Positions 1-7,989 of a DNA stretch of 31,940 nucleotides are shown here, one piece after another. The first letter of the stretch is position 1. Each line of letters starts with the position of its first letter. The translations under genes were made by a program, and so were the position numbers. The notes under the pieces are model-generated. The model was given only the letters and a program-made list of their open reading frames with translations. It was not told the DNA's origin and ran no database searches. Origin of the DNA: DQWO01 sp964478545 (GTDB lineage Bacteria > Desulfobacterota > Anaeroferrophillalia > Anaeroferrophillales > Anaeroferrophillaceae); contig CAYZIS010000027.1 in the NCBI GenBank assembly GCA_964478545.1, forward strand, positions 1-31,940, written 5' to 3'.

Positions 1-2
1 TT

Positions 3-49
3 TGTCCACGATGTCCTGGCACATTTTTCTGTCCACGATGTGGTGGCAC
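3..49. repeat. Two direct copies of a 20-bp repeat, possible mobile-element end
   Basis: Two 20-bp units at 3-22 and 30-49 match at 18 of 20 positions. Both begin TGTCCACGATGT and end TGGCAC, with a 7-bp AT-rich spacer. Spaced transposase-binding repeats of this kind are known at the ends of several insertion-sequence families (IS21-like elements, for example), but no transposase is visible because the window starts here. The family assignment is inference. Confidence 0.45.
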
Positions 50-51
50 TC

Positions 52-83
52 AACAGCTAACTGCTAATCACTTAACTTAGGTT
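52..83 (+). repeat. Solo copy of the terminal repeat of the 3018-3186 element
   Basis: This 32-bp stretch (AACAGCTAACTGCTAATC, later TTAGGTT) closely matches the right end of the repeat element at 3155-3186 and, inverted, its left end at 3018-3050. It lies directly beside the 20-bp direct repeats at 3-49. It is either a solo terminal repeat or the end of an element that continues to the left of the window. Confidence 0.5.
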
Positions 84-197
84 CTGATAAAAATTGCGAT
101 TATCCAGATAATATGATAGTAGCCGAAAACTTATTAAAGGTGCAAGAAGAAACTGTCCGATATAAGGTCATTATTAGACAGAAATCAAGGACTAATC

Positions 198-1052
198 ATG
201 CAGAAGTTTGAACAATATTGTGGAACTGGAAATTATATTGCCTCAAGAGCATTACAAAATGATGTGAATGTGGCCATTGCTTTGGGACGTCCCCTGCTGA
301 TTAAAGGTGAGCCCGGAACCGGAAAAACTCTGCTGGCTTCCAGTATTGCCGAGGGGCTGGGAACCGAGCTGCTGGTCTGGACCATTAAGTCAACGACTAA
401 AGCCCAGGACGGTCTTTATATTTATGATACCGTTCAGCGCCTTAATGACTCCCGTTTTGGTGATCATGACATTTCCGATATCAAGCATTATATCAAACAT
501 GGAAAATTAGGCCAGGCATTTACCAGCTCAAAACGAGTGGTTTTACTCATTGATGAAATCGATAAGGCTGACATTGAATTCCCCAATGATCTGCTGACTG
601 AACTGGATGAAATGAAATTTTACATCCCGGAAACGGCTGAAACCATCAGTGCCCTTCATCGCCCGGTTATCATCATTACCAGCAATGCCGAAAAAGAATT
701 GCCTGATGCTTTCCTGCGCCGCTGCGTCTTTCATTACATTCAATTCCCCGATGCCGCGTTTATGAATGATATCGTCAAGGTTCATTTTCCCAACCTGGAA
801 GAAAAAATGATGAAGGAAGCAGCGAGCGCTTTTTTCAGCTTGCGCGAGCTTGACAATCTGCGTAAAAAGCCTTCCACCAGTGAGCTTATCGACTGGATTA
901 AGGTCCTGGTTGCTTCCGGAACCCGTTCCAAGGATATTGTCCGGCAGCTCCCCTTTCTCGGAGCGTTGTTAAAGAACGAACAGGATTATCATCAAGTGGC
1001 TAATGGAGAAACTGAAATAAAATCCATGCGCCGCCCATCCTTTCTACGCTGA
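198..1052 (+). CDS. MoxR-family AAA+ ATPase
   Basis: A 284-residue AAA+ ATPase of the MoxR type. Visible motifs are Walker A GEPGTGKT (residues 37-44), Walker B LLIDE (116-120), a sensor-1 stretch IIITSN (158-163) and an arginine-finger-like AFLRRC (171-176). MoxR ATPases are thought to act as chaperones with von Willebrand factor A partners, in metal-centre insertion or complex maturation. The start is supported by an AAGGA ribosome-binding site at a normal distance. The gene for the expected VWA partner begins 22 bp after the stop, so the two probably form an operon. The substrate cannot be read from the sequence, since no dehydrogenase or other client lies nearby. Confidence 0.92.
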   Translation: MQKFEQYCGTGNYIASRALQNDVNVAIALGRPLLIKGEPGTGKTLLASSIAEGLGTELLVWTIKSTTKAQDGLYIYDTVQRLNDSRFGDHDISDIKHYIKHGKLGQAFTSSKRVVLLIDEIDKADIEFPNDLLTELDEMKFYIPETAETISALHRPVIIITSNAEKELPDAFLRRCVFHYIQFPDAAFMNDIVKVHFPNLEEKMMKEAASAFFSLRELDNLRKKPSTSELIDWIKVLVASGTRSKDIVRQLPFLGALLKNEQDYHQVANGETEIKSMRRPSFLR

Positions 1053-1074
1053 TCCCGCAGTTGTATTACGTATA

Positions 1075-2250
1075 ATGTTTACTCAATTTTTCTATACACT
1101 TAAAGCCTACAAGGTACCGGTGAGCCTGACCGAATGGTTGGCAATGCTGGAAGCGCTGGAAAAAGGTTTTGCCGGTAACAATCTGGTGAGTTTTTACTAC
1201 CTGTCCCGTTCGCTGCTGGTCAAATCAGAAAATTTTTATGATCAGTACGATCTTGCCTTCAGAGATTTTTTTACCGGGCTGGAAGTTCCGGAAGAATTAT
1301 TTGACGAACTCCTCAAATGGCTCAGTGAAGAAACCCTGAAGCGTTACCGTGATTCAGTTGACCTGTCGTCACTGCCCCAACATGATTGGGAAACCCTGCA
1401 AAAAATGTTTGAGGAAAGACTGAAGGAGCAGAAAGAACGCCATAATGGCGGAGGACGCTGGATTGGAACCGGGGGAACCTCACCCTTTGGGCACAGCGGC
1501 GTTCACCCGGGCGGCATCCGGGTAGGTGGCGAAAGCAACAATTTAAGCGCGGTTAAAATCGCCACCGCCCGTAAATTCCGCCAATACCGCAAAGATGTTA
1601 CCCTGGATGTCCGGCAGATGAAAGTTGCCTTGAAAAAACTACGGTATCTGCGTCGTACCGGGAATCTAATGGAACTTGATATTGATGAAAGTATTGACCA
1701 GACCTGCAAAAATGCCGGCGAAATCGAACTTGTCTATCATCCGGAACGGAAGAATGACGTCAAGATGCTGTTGCTCATGGATGCCGGAGGGTCCATGTTA
1801 CCTTATGCCCAGCTGGTCAACCGTCTGTTTTCTGCCTCCAATTCGGTAAACCATTTCAAAAAATTTCGCTATTACTATTTTCACAACTGCATTTATGATA
1901 ACCTGAATGCGGGAATGGAGTTTGGCGAACGGGTTTCCACGGCACAGCTGCTGAAAAATCTGAACAATTCCTATAAGGTAGTCATTGTCGGTGATGCCAG
2001 CATGGCGTCCTATGAATTGTTCATGGAAAACGGTATCATTGACTATTATGAACGTAACGAAACCGCCGGCATCGTTTGGCTGGAAAGAATCGCCAATCAT
2101 TTCCGTAATATTGTCTGGTTGAATCCCAATCCACCCCGCTATTGGCAACATCCGACAGTCAGTGCAATTGCCGACCTTTTCCCTATGTACCAGCTTTCAC
2201 TGGAAGGACTGGAATCAGCGATGGTTGAGTTAACCCGGAAGGCCTCCTAG
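1075..2250 (+). CDS. VWA domain protein, CoxE-like partner of the MoxR ATPase
   Basis: A 391-residue protein of the CoxE-like VWA family (COG3825 type). A helical N-terminal half is followed by a Gly/His-rich linker at about residues 123-150 and a C-terminal VWA domain. The metal-ion adhesion site at about residue 235 reads DAGGS where the usual form is DxSxS, so the first Ser is replaced by Gly and metal binding may be weakened. There is no signal peptide or membrane segment, so it is probably cytoplasmic. MoxR/VWA pairs act together on protein complexes; the client here is unknown. Its TAG stop lies within the four bases CTAG, which also contain the stop of the convergent gene trmJ. Confidence 0.88.
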   Translation: MFTQFFYTLKAYKVPVSLTEWLAMLEALEKGFAGNNLVSFYYLSRSLLVKSENFYDQYDLAFRDFFTGLEVPEELFDELLKWLSEETLKRYRDSVDLSSLPQHDWETLQKMFEERLKEQKERHNGGGRWIGTGGTSPFGHSGVHPGGIRVGGESNNLSAVKIATARKFRQYRKDVTLDVRQMKVALKKLRYLRRTGNLMELDIDESIDQTCKNAGEIELVYHPERKNDVKMLLLMDAGGSMLPYAQLVNRLFSASNSVNHFKKFRYYYFHNCIYDNLNAGMEFGERVSTAQLLKNLNNSYKVVIVGDASMASYELFMENGIIDYYERNETAGIVWLERIANHFRNIVWLNPNPPRYWQHPTVSAIADLFPMYQLSLEGLESAMVELTRKAS

Positions 2251-2993
2251 AGGGATTCAGTTTTCTTTTTCAGCTTATCAATAAGATGCATAATTCCCCT
2301 GATGATATTCACCTCACGTTTACTCATCTGTACGCGGCCAAATAAACGCCGGATATACTCCATTAAATGATCAGGGTTTTCAACATCAAAGAAGTTGGTT
2401 GACTGCAAAGTTTTTCGTGTATGGGCATACATCCCTTCCAACTCATTATGATTGGCATAGTTCCTGGCTGGCAGGGAAGGAATACGGCTGCCATGTTGAC
2501 GAAATAATTCATAACAATAAAGCAATACTGCCTGGGATAAATTTAACGAGCTGAAAGCGGGATTAACCGGTATGCTGCTTAAATAATGACACTGGCGGCG
2601 GGAAGCGCGATCGAGACCGAAATCTTCACGACCGAAAACCAGGGCCACTGGCACTTGGGAACCCAGTTCCGTCGTTTTTACGGAAATTTCTGCTGGGCTA
2701 TACAGGGGCAGACAATATTTCCCCTGGCGGGCAGTAGCACCTACAACCATGGGAAAATCCTTCAGTGCTTCGGCCAGATCATCGACACATAGTGCCTGTT
2801 CAAGCACATCATCAGCGGCACAGGAACGACGCCGGGATCGCTCAGTCAGATGGTCACATTGCGATGCCACCAGAATCAGCTTACTGAGGGAAAAATTTTT
2901 CATCGCCCGGGCAACGGCACCAACATTTTCATCCAGTTTTGGTTGTACCAGGACAATGCTTATGCGTGATAATCCACAATTTTGTTTGACCAT
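2247..2993 (-). CDS. trmJ: tRNA (cytidine/uridine-2'-O-)-methyltransferase TrmJ
   Basis: A 248-residue SPOUT-class RNA methyltransferase of the TrmH/TrmJ family. Family motifs are visible in order: NVGAVARAMKNF near the N-terminus, VFGREDFGL in the middle, and the knot-forming IPVNPAFSSLNLSQAV. A C-terminal extension of about 80 residues fits TrmJ better than short TrmL. In characterised bacteria TrmJ 2'-O-methylates position 32 of several tRNAs, using S-adenosylmethionine. The gene converges with the VWA gene and overlaps it by 4 bp. Assignment to the TrmJ branch is strong; the exact target base is inferred from the family. Confidence 0.9.
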   Translation of the reverse strand: MVKQNCGLSRISIVLVQPKLDENVGAVARAMKNFSLSKLILVASQCDHLTERSRRRSCAADDVLEQALCVDDLAEALKDFPMVVGATARQGKYCLPLYSPAEISVKTTELGSQVPVALVFGREDFGLDRASRRQCHYLSSIPVNPAFSSLNLSQAVLLYCYELFRQHGSRIPSLPARNYANHNELEGMYAHTRKTLQSTNFFDVENPDHLMEYIRRLFGRVQMSKREVNIIRGIMHLIDKLKKKTESL

Positions 2994-3017
2994 AGTATTT
3001 TCATGAGATATAATTTA

Positions 3018-3186
3018 AACCTAAGCTGAGCCATTAGCGGTTAGCTATTAGCATTTAGCTTTTAAAAATCCGAGTTTTACGTTGATTGGCAACAACATTC
3101 AACGGGTGAAAATCTTTAACATCAAATATCTTTAAATTACTAAACTAACAACTCACAGCTAATTGCTAATCGCAATAATTTAGGTT
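3018..3186. repeat. MITE-like element with imperfect inverted ends
   Basis: The intergenic stretch between trmJ and the small ORF at 3252 begins with AACCTAAGCTGAG and TAGCGGTTAGC and ends with AGCTAATTGCTAATCGC and TTAGGTT. These ends are imperfect inverted copies of each other around a core of roughly 100 bp. A further copy of the right end is present at 52-83. There is no ORF inside. The structure fits a small non-autonomous repeat element; no target-site duplication could be assigned with confidence. Confidence 0.5.
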
Positions 3187-3251
3187 AAACCAAAAATAGT
3201 TGCTGTGCGGTCAGGTTATTGCCTTGGAGGCCCTAAACGGAGGATCATAAA

Positions 3252-3443
3252 ATGGGAAATAAACCGGTAATATTCAGTCAATACCCCTTCACTGTCGGCC
3301 AGAGGATCATCCGGCAGCGTGGCGAAAAACTTGAGGATTGGGATGTGATTGCCGTAACCGATGATGAAGTGACGGTAAAATGCCCTTTTCATGGTGATGT
3401 TTTGACTTGGAAACGAAAATACTTTTGGAGTACATCACCCTGA
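3252..3443 (+). CDS. Small conserved-looking protein of unknown function
   Basis: A 63-residue ORF with a strong ribosome-binding site (GGAGG ending about 8 bases before the ATG). The product is soluble, mixed in charge, and ends in a Cys- and Trp-containing segment (KCPFHGDVLTWKRKYFW) that resembles a small beta-rich fold. I do not recognise the family. It stands alone on the plus strand between the repeat at 3018-3186 and the convergent rlmB, whose stop is 8 bp away. The good ribosome-binding site is the main support for a real gene. Confidence 0.6.
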   Translation: MGNKPVIFSQYPFTVGQRIIRQRGEKLEDWDVIAVTDDEVTVKCPFHGDVLTWKRKYFWSTSP

Positions 3444-3451
3444 ATACCCCA

Positions 3452-4225
3452 TCATACCTGTAAAAGCTGTTGGCGCTTTATTTCAAAGAGAACAACGGCT
3501 GTAGCAGTGGCCACATTTAGTGAATCCAAAGGTGAATGCAGGGGAATGGTAACCAGAAAATCACAGTTTTTCAGTACCAGAGGCCTTATTCCCTTGTCCT
3601 CTGAACCGATGACAAGGATCAACCGACGACACAAATCAGCCTGGTAGATTGACAATTCGTTGACAGTAACGGTTCCGGCAATCCAGAATCCCTGCCGGCG
3701 TCCTTCCTGCAGCACGTTAACCAGGTTTTTTACTCTGCAAACTTTCAGATATTCCAATCCACCTGAAGCAATTCTTGCAACCGTCGGAGTAATACCAGCT
3801 GCCCGGCGTTCAGGGATGATAACTCCGGAAACTCCAGCTGCCGCCGCAGTTCGCAGGATGGAACCCAGATTCTGGGGATCGGTAACGCCATCTAAAGCAA
3901 TAATGGTCTCAAGTTTTTCTCCGTAACTACCCTCTGGAACAAACAGTTCCTTGAGAGGACAATAAACGGCAGGTGAAACCTTGAGAATAGCCCCTTGGTG
4001 CCGTTCGTGCCCGGCCATCCGGTCCATTGCTGCTTTTGGCAGCCGTTTTGTCAGTACGCCCTGTTGTTTAGCCAGGCCTTCCAGAACCGCAATCCGATTT
4101 CCAGCATGTTCATTACAGTATAAAACTTCGATGGCCCGACTTCTGGATTGGATCACCTCTTTAACGGCATTGATGCCTAACACCAGTTCGGTCCCTGCAA
4201 TGACCGGCCGTGCTGTACTAACCAT
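3452..4225 (-). CDS. rlmB: 23S rRNA (guanosine-2'-O-)-methyltransferase RlmB
   Basis: A 257-residue SPOUT methyltransferase. An N-terminal substrate-binding domain (about residues 1-85, starting with the GINAVKEVI motif) precedes the catalytic knot domain with DGVTDPQNLGSILRTA, VIGSEDKGIRP and IPLHSPLDSLNVATATAV. RlmB methylates the 2'-OH of G2251 in the peptidyl-transferase region of 23S rRNA. Length and domain order are normal. TrmH-family paralogues with other rRNA targets share these motifs, so the exact site is inferred. The gene lies 8 bp downstream of the coiled-coil membrane protein, probably as one transcript. Confidence 0.88.
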   Translation of the reverse strand: MVSTARPVIAGTELVLGINAVKEVIQSRSRAIEVLYCNEHAGNRIAVLEGLAKQQGVLTKRLPKAAMDRMAGHERHQGAILKVSPAVYCPLKELFVPEGSYGEKLETIIALDGVTDPQNLGSILRTAAAAGVSGVIIPERRAAGITPTVARIASGGLEYLKVCRVKNLVNVLQEGRRQGFWIAGTVTVNELSIYQADLCRRLILVIGSEDKGIRPLVLKNCDFLVTIPLHSPLDSLNVATATAVVLFEIKRQQLLQV

Positions 4226-4233
4226 TATTCCAT

Positions 4234-4791
4234 TTACTTACGGCCGTGAAACAGCCGAAAGCTGACAATCTTATTCCACCAATTCGAAGTATCTTTTTGA
4301 TCTTTCCCTGCCGCTGCAAAGCTATCTGATTCGGTCGCTGCTTGTAAACTGGGAACATCAGGATTTCCTGCCACAGGATTTTTGATTGCCTGCTCATAAT
4401 TATCCAATTGTTTCTGCAATAAGTCCCGTTTTTCTTGAAGCTCAGCAACAACACCCTGCAGTTCATCTGCTTTTGCTGCATCAAGCTGTCTGAAACTCTC
4501 TGCCAACTTGGAAATGGCACCAATGGAACTTTTAATAGTCTGCAGCCGGTTTTGAATTTCCATTTTAGCCAGCTTATCTTCCACCATGGTCAGCCGCCCA
4601 TTATGGGTTCGCAATGTTTTCAACTCTGATGACAGGGAAGAAACCTGTGAACTCAATTTCAACGTCCATAAACCTGAAATAATGGCGACAATAAACGCAC
4701 ATAACAATAGTATTGTAATAACCAACATACCCAAGAAACTTTTTTTCACTTTTTCCACCTGTACCTCATTGGATTGTTCCTGTTCAGTCAT
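4234..4791 (-). CDS. Single-pass membrane protein with coiled coil, unknown function
   Basis: A 185-residue protein. A short charged N-terminus (about 20 residues) precedes one clear membrane helix at about residues 20-43 (rich in L, I, V and A). Heptad-rich segments at about 45-140 follow, with repeated S/L/E/K and Q patterns typical of a coiled coil, and the C-terminus is basic. The topology suggests an inner-membrane anchor with the coiled coil outside the cytoplasm. No enzymatic motif is seen and I do not recognise a named family. It is transcribed with rlmB. A GGGAAC sequence upstream of the ATG is a weak ribosome-binding site. Confidence 0.72.
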   Translation of the reverse strand: MTEQEQSNEVQVEKVKKSFLGMLVITILLLCAFIVAIISGLWTLKLSSQVSSLSSELKTLRTHNGRLTMVEDKLAKMEIQNRLQTIKSSIGAISKLAESFRQLDAAKADELQGVVAELQEKRDLLQKQLDNYEQAIKNPVAGNPDVPSLQAATESDSFAAAGKDQKDTSNWWNKIVSFRLFHGRK

Positions 4792-4999
4792 ATGGTTCCC
4801 TTTCCAAATGATGCATAGTTATTTTCTCTCATATCAGTTACCATATAGGACAATGAATTGACAATGAAAAATGGTTTCCTGCGGCAGTTAAATGAGTTTT
4901 TTCCATCAGGATGTTATTGAAAACTACAGGTAAATATGTTAGTTGTGCAACTCTTCAATGACAGGATCATTTAGCCTCACTTTTCAAGGAGCGTGGAAT

Positions 5000-6178
5000 A
5001 TGGATGAATTTCGGCGAATCAATCGGCTCCCCCCTTATGTGTTCAGTATTGTCAACGAGTTAAAAATGGATGCTCGGCGAAAAGGGGAAGATATTATAGA
5101 TTTGGGGATGGGCAATCCTGACCTGCCCACCCCGCAGCACATTGTCGATAAACTGGCGGAAGCCATTTACAACCCCAAAAATCACCGATATTCCGCCTCT
5201 AAGGGAATTGCTAAATTACGTTTGGCCATAACTGACTGGTATCAACGACGCTATCAGATAGAGTTGGATCCCGACCGGGAAACCGTAGTGACCATAGGAG
5301 TCAAGGAAGGACTTTCCCATCTGGCCCTGGCCATCGTAAATCCGGGAGACGTGGTTTTTGTTCCCGCGCCGGCCTATCCCATTCATCCTTATTCCATTAT
5401 CATTGCCGGTGGAGATCTGCGCAGCATCCCCCTTTCTCCTGATCGTGATTTTTTTGAAGACCTGTTGTCAGCAACCAAACTTACCTGGCCACGACCGAAA
5501 ATGCTCATCATCAGCTATCCACATAATCCCACTACCACGGTGGTCGATCTTGATTTTTTTAGCAAATTAGTGGCATTTGCCAAGGAGTATTCCTTGATAA
5601 TTGTCCATGATTTTGCCTATGCCGACATGACCTTTGATGGCTATCGAGCCCCGTCCATTCTGGAAGTCGAGGGCGCCAAAGATGTGGCCGTGGAATTTTA
5701 CTCCCTTTCCAAAAGTTACAGCATGGCCGGTTGGCGGGTAGGATTTTGTGTCGGCAACCAGCGTATTGTCCAGGCACTAACCAAGATTAAAAGTTACCTG
5801 GACTACGGCATCTTTCAACCAATTCAGATTGCTGCCATTGAGGCTTTAAACGGCGACCAGAGCTGCGTTCAGGATATTGTCAGCACCTATAAACACCGTC
5901 GGGATACCCTTTGCGATGGGTTAGCAAGGATAGGTTGGCAGGTGGAAAAACCACTGGGAACCATGTTTGTCTGGAGTAAAATACCTGAACAATTCAAGGA
6001 TATTGGCTCCTTGGAATTCTCCAAAATGATGATCAGAGAAGCAAAAGTTGCCGTATCTCCCGGCATCGGTTTTGGTGAATATGGCGATGATCATATTCGC
6101 TTTGCTCTGGTAGAAAACGAACATCGTACCCGACAGGCAATCAGGGGAATACGCCATTTTCTCCAACAGCATTCATAA
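5000..6178 (+). CDS. PLP-dependent class I aminotransferase, AlaC-like
   Basis: A 392-residue fold-type I aminotransferase resembling glutamate-pyruvate transaminase AlaC and LL-diaminopimelate aminotransferases. Motifs are DLGMGNPDLPTP near the N-terminus, SYPHNPTT in the middle, and the lysine that would bind PLP in SLSKSYSMAGWRVGF. The reading frame is open back to 4943, but the ATG at 5000 is preferred because AAGGAG lies just upstream and the protein then begins MDEFRR as in relatives. It precedes homoserine dehydrogenase, an order I recall from Geobacter-type genomes, which suggests a role in aspartate-family or alanine metabolism. Substrate specificity is not fixed by the sequence. Confidence 0.88.
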   Translation: MDEFRRINRLPPYVFSIVNELKMDARRKGEDIIDLGMGNPDLPTPQHIVDKLAEAIYNPKNHRYSASKGIAKLRLAITDWYQRRYQIELDPDRETVVTIGVKEGLSHLALAIVNPGDVVFVPAPAYPIHPYSIIIAGGDLRSIPLSPDRDFFEDLLSATKLTWPRPKMLIISYPHNPTTTVVDLDFFSKLVAFAKEYSLIIVHDFAYADMTFDGYRAPSILEVEGAKDVAVEFYSLSKSYSMAGWRVGFCVGNQRIVQALTKIKSYLDYGIFQPIQIAAIEALNGDQSCVQDIVSTYKHRRDTLCDGLARIGWQVEKPLGTMFVWSKIPEQFKDIGSLEFSKMMIREAKVAVSPGIGFGEYGDDHIRFALVENEHRTRQAIRGIRHFLQQHS

Positions 6179-6186
6179 ATCGTGTC

Positions 6187-6294
6187 CATCCGGAAATATT
6201 CATTTCCTGATGAACGCTTTCAGCGATCAGCCGTCAGCTATCAATAAAACATTGGAAAAACAGATGGTTAAACTGACTGCAGAAAGCTGAAGAC
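6187..6294 (+). repeat. Intergenic repeat, copy A (about 108 bp)
   Basis: This stretch between the aminotransferase and hom matches the region 27656-27764 along its whole length, in the same orientation. It starts CATCCGGAAAT, contains ATTTCCTGATG (an inverted partner of the start, so a hairpin forms), then GCTTTCAGCGATCAGCC, and ends near GAAAGCTGA. Neither copy holds an ORF. It fits a dispersed intergenic repeat. Confidence 0.75.
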
Positions 6295-6331
6295 TATAAA
6301 CTATAGTTTTTTACCATACAGGATGAACAAC

Positions 6332-7642
6332 ATGAAGACAATCAATGTGGGATTAATTGGATTGGGAACCATTGGTGCCGGTGTTGCCCGGGTTTTCCAG
6401 GAAAACAGCCAGCTGATCACCCAGCGTCTGGGAGCCAAACTGGTACTAAAAAAGGTTGCTGATCTGGATATAGTAACTGATCGCGGCATTACCTTTCCAG
6501 CCGGAGTTCTGACTACCGATGTCAACGAAGTTCTTGACAACCCTGAAATTGACATGGTTATTGAATTGATCGGCGGCTATGAACCGGCAAAAACCTTTAT
6601 TTCCCGGGCCCTGAAGGCGGGGAAACATGTGGTGACTGCCAACAAGGCACTGCTGGCCAAACATGGAGATGAGCTCTTCCAACTGGCAGAGGTTTCCGGT
6701 GTTGACCTGTATTATGAGGCCAGTGTCGGCGGTGGCATTCCCATCATTAAAGTCATACGCGAATCCTTAACTGCCAACCGGATCACGGCTATCAGTGGCA
6801 TACTTAATGGAACCTGCAACTATATTCTCACAAAAATGACTGATGATGGATTGGCATACAATGATGTGTTGGCCGAAGCCCAAGACCTGGGTTATGCCGA
6901 GGCTGATCCCACTTTTGATGTTGAAGGAATTGATACAGCCCACAAGCTGGCGATTCTGGCGGCCATGGCTTTTGGCACGACGATTAATTTTGAAAATGTT
7001 TATGTGGAAGGTATTGCCAATATTCAGCCTGTCGATATTGAGTTTGCTCGTGAATTCGGCTACAAGATAAAATTACTGGCAATTGCCAAGGAAAACAATG
7101 GCAACATTGAAGCCCGGGTACATCCGACCATGATTCCAGAACATCATATGCTGGCAAAAATTGATGGGGCCTTTAACGCCATCTATATAAATGCCGATAT
7201 GCTGGGTCCCAGTCTTTATTATGGCCAGGGAGCCGGAATGCTGCCCACTGCCAGCGCCGTGGTTGCCGACCTGATTGATATTGCCCGCAATATTCTCGGA
7301 AACAGCCATCATCGTCTACCCTTCCTGGCTTATCAGTCACCAAGTAGTGGTAATGCGTCCTATCAATCAATTGATGCCATCAGCTGCAATTATTACTTGC
7401 GATTTACCGCTCAGGACCAGCCTGGAGTTTTATCAATAATTGCCGGTATTCTGGGCGATTCCAATATCAGTATTGCTTCCGTCATTCAAAAGGGAAGAAA
7501 TGATACCGGCGGAACGGTTGCCATTGTCATGCAAACCCACCGTGCTTGTGAGCGCGATTTAAAGCATGCATTGGATAAAATTGATACATTGGATATCATT
7601 GATGCTCAGACAGTAGTCATCAGGATGGAAACTGACCTGTAG
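6332..7642 (+). CDS. hom: Homoserine dehydrogenase
   Basis: A 436-residue NAD(P)-dependent homoserine dehydrogenase, converting aspartate semialdehyde to homoserine in threonine and methionine synthesis. The N-terminal Rossmann motif GLIGLGTIGAGV, the TANKALLAKHG stretch, the catalytic-domain motif GILNGTCNYIL and YAEADPTFDVEGIDTAHKL are all present. The last 80 or so residues form an ACT domain (QDQPGVLSIIAGILGDSNIS), expected to give feedback control by threonine. The ATG at 6332 is chosen over the in-frame ATG at 6323 because CAGGA at 6319-6323 is correctly spaced for it. The gene follows repeat copy A. Confidence 0.95.
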   Translation: MKTINVGLIGLGTIGAGVARVFQENSQLITQRLGAKLVLKKVADLDIVTDRGITFPAGVLTTDVNEVLDNPEIDMVIELIGGYEPAKTFISRALKAGKHVVTANKALLAKHGDELFQLAEVSGVDLYYEASVGGGIPIIKVIRESLTANRITAISGILNGTCNYILTKMTDDGLAYNDVLAEAQDLGYAEADPTFDVEGIDTAHKLAILAAMAFGTTINFENVYVEGIANIQPVDIEFAREFGYKIKLLAIAKENNGNIEARVHPTMIPEHHMLAKIDGAFNAIYINADMLGPSLYYGQGAGMLPTASAVVADLIDIARNILGNSHHRLPFLAYQSPSSGNASYQSIDAISCNYYLRFTAQDQPGVLSIIAGILGDSNISIASVIQKGRNDTGGTVAIVMQTHRACERDLKHALDKIDTLDIIDAQTVVIRMETDL

Positions 7643-7662
7643 TTTCCCCCACCATAGATTCC

Positions 7663-7700
7663 TGATAATATAATTGACTATTTTATCATAGAGTTATAGA
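7663..7700 (+). promoter_or_regulatory. Possible feoAB promoter with Fur-like palindrome
   Basis: A 26-bp AT-rich inverted repeat at 7663-7688 (TGATAATATAAT, two bases, ACTATTTTATCA) overlaps a -35-like TTGACT at 7674-7679. A -10-like TATAGA at 7695-7700 follows after 15 bp, a short spacer. The palindrome resembles Fur operators in its GATAAT-type half-sites and sits directly before iron-uptake genes. Iron control is inference; no Fur gene is in the window. Confidence 0.4.
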
Positions 7701-7764
7701 GCATTTGTTAGGAGTACCATATAAGGTTAACAATATAAAAGTATTTGCAAGGTAACAATAAACC

Positions 7765-7989
7765 ATGACATTAACAGAGCTTGAAAGCGGCAGACAGGCC
7801 CGGGTTATCACCTTTAACGGCGGTCCCAACATGATCAAAAAACTGGAAAATCTCGGTTTGCTTCGTGGAAAAACCATTAAGAAAGTCAGCAATAACCCTT
7901 TCAAGGGTCCGGTGGTGGTCAAAATAGAGCAGGTTGAAATGGCCATCGGTTACCGGATGGCCAGCCGGATAACCGTGGAGCCAATCTGA
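7765..7989 (+). CDS. feoA: Ferrous iron transport protein FeoA
   Basis: A 74-residue SH3-like FeoA protein (MTLTELESGRQARV, then a core LENLGLLRGKTIKKVS and the end GYRMASRITVEPI). FeoA is a small cytoplasmic partner needed for full activity of the FeoB ferrous-iron channel. Length is normal. Its TGA stop overlaps the first base of the feoB ATG (position 7989), so the two are probably translationally coupled. An AAGG ribosome-binding site precedes the ATG. Confidence 0.92.
   Translation: MTLTELESGRQARVITFNGGPNMIKKLENLGLLRGKTIKKVSNNPFKGPVVVKIEQVEMAIGYRMASRITVEPI

Noticed and set aside
4218..4523. Minus-strand 101-residue ORF inside the coiled-coil protein gene
   Set aside because: It is an alternative frame of a better-supported gene, with no start signal of its own.
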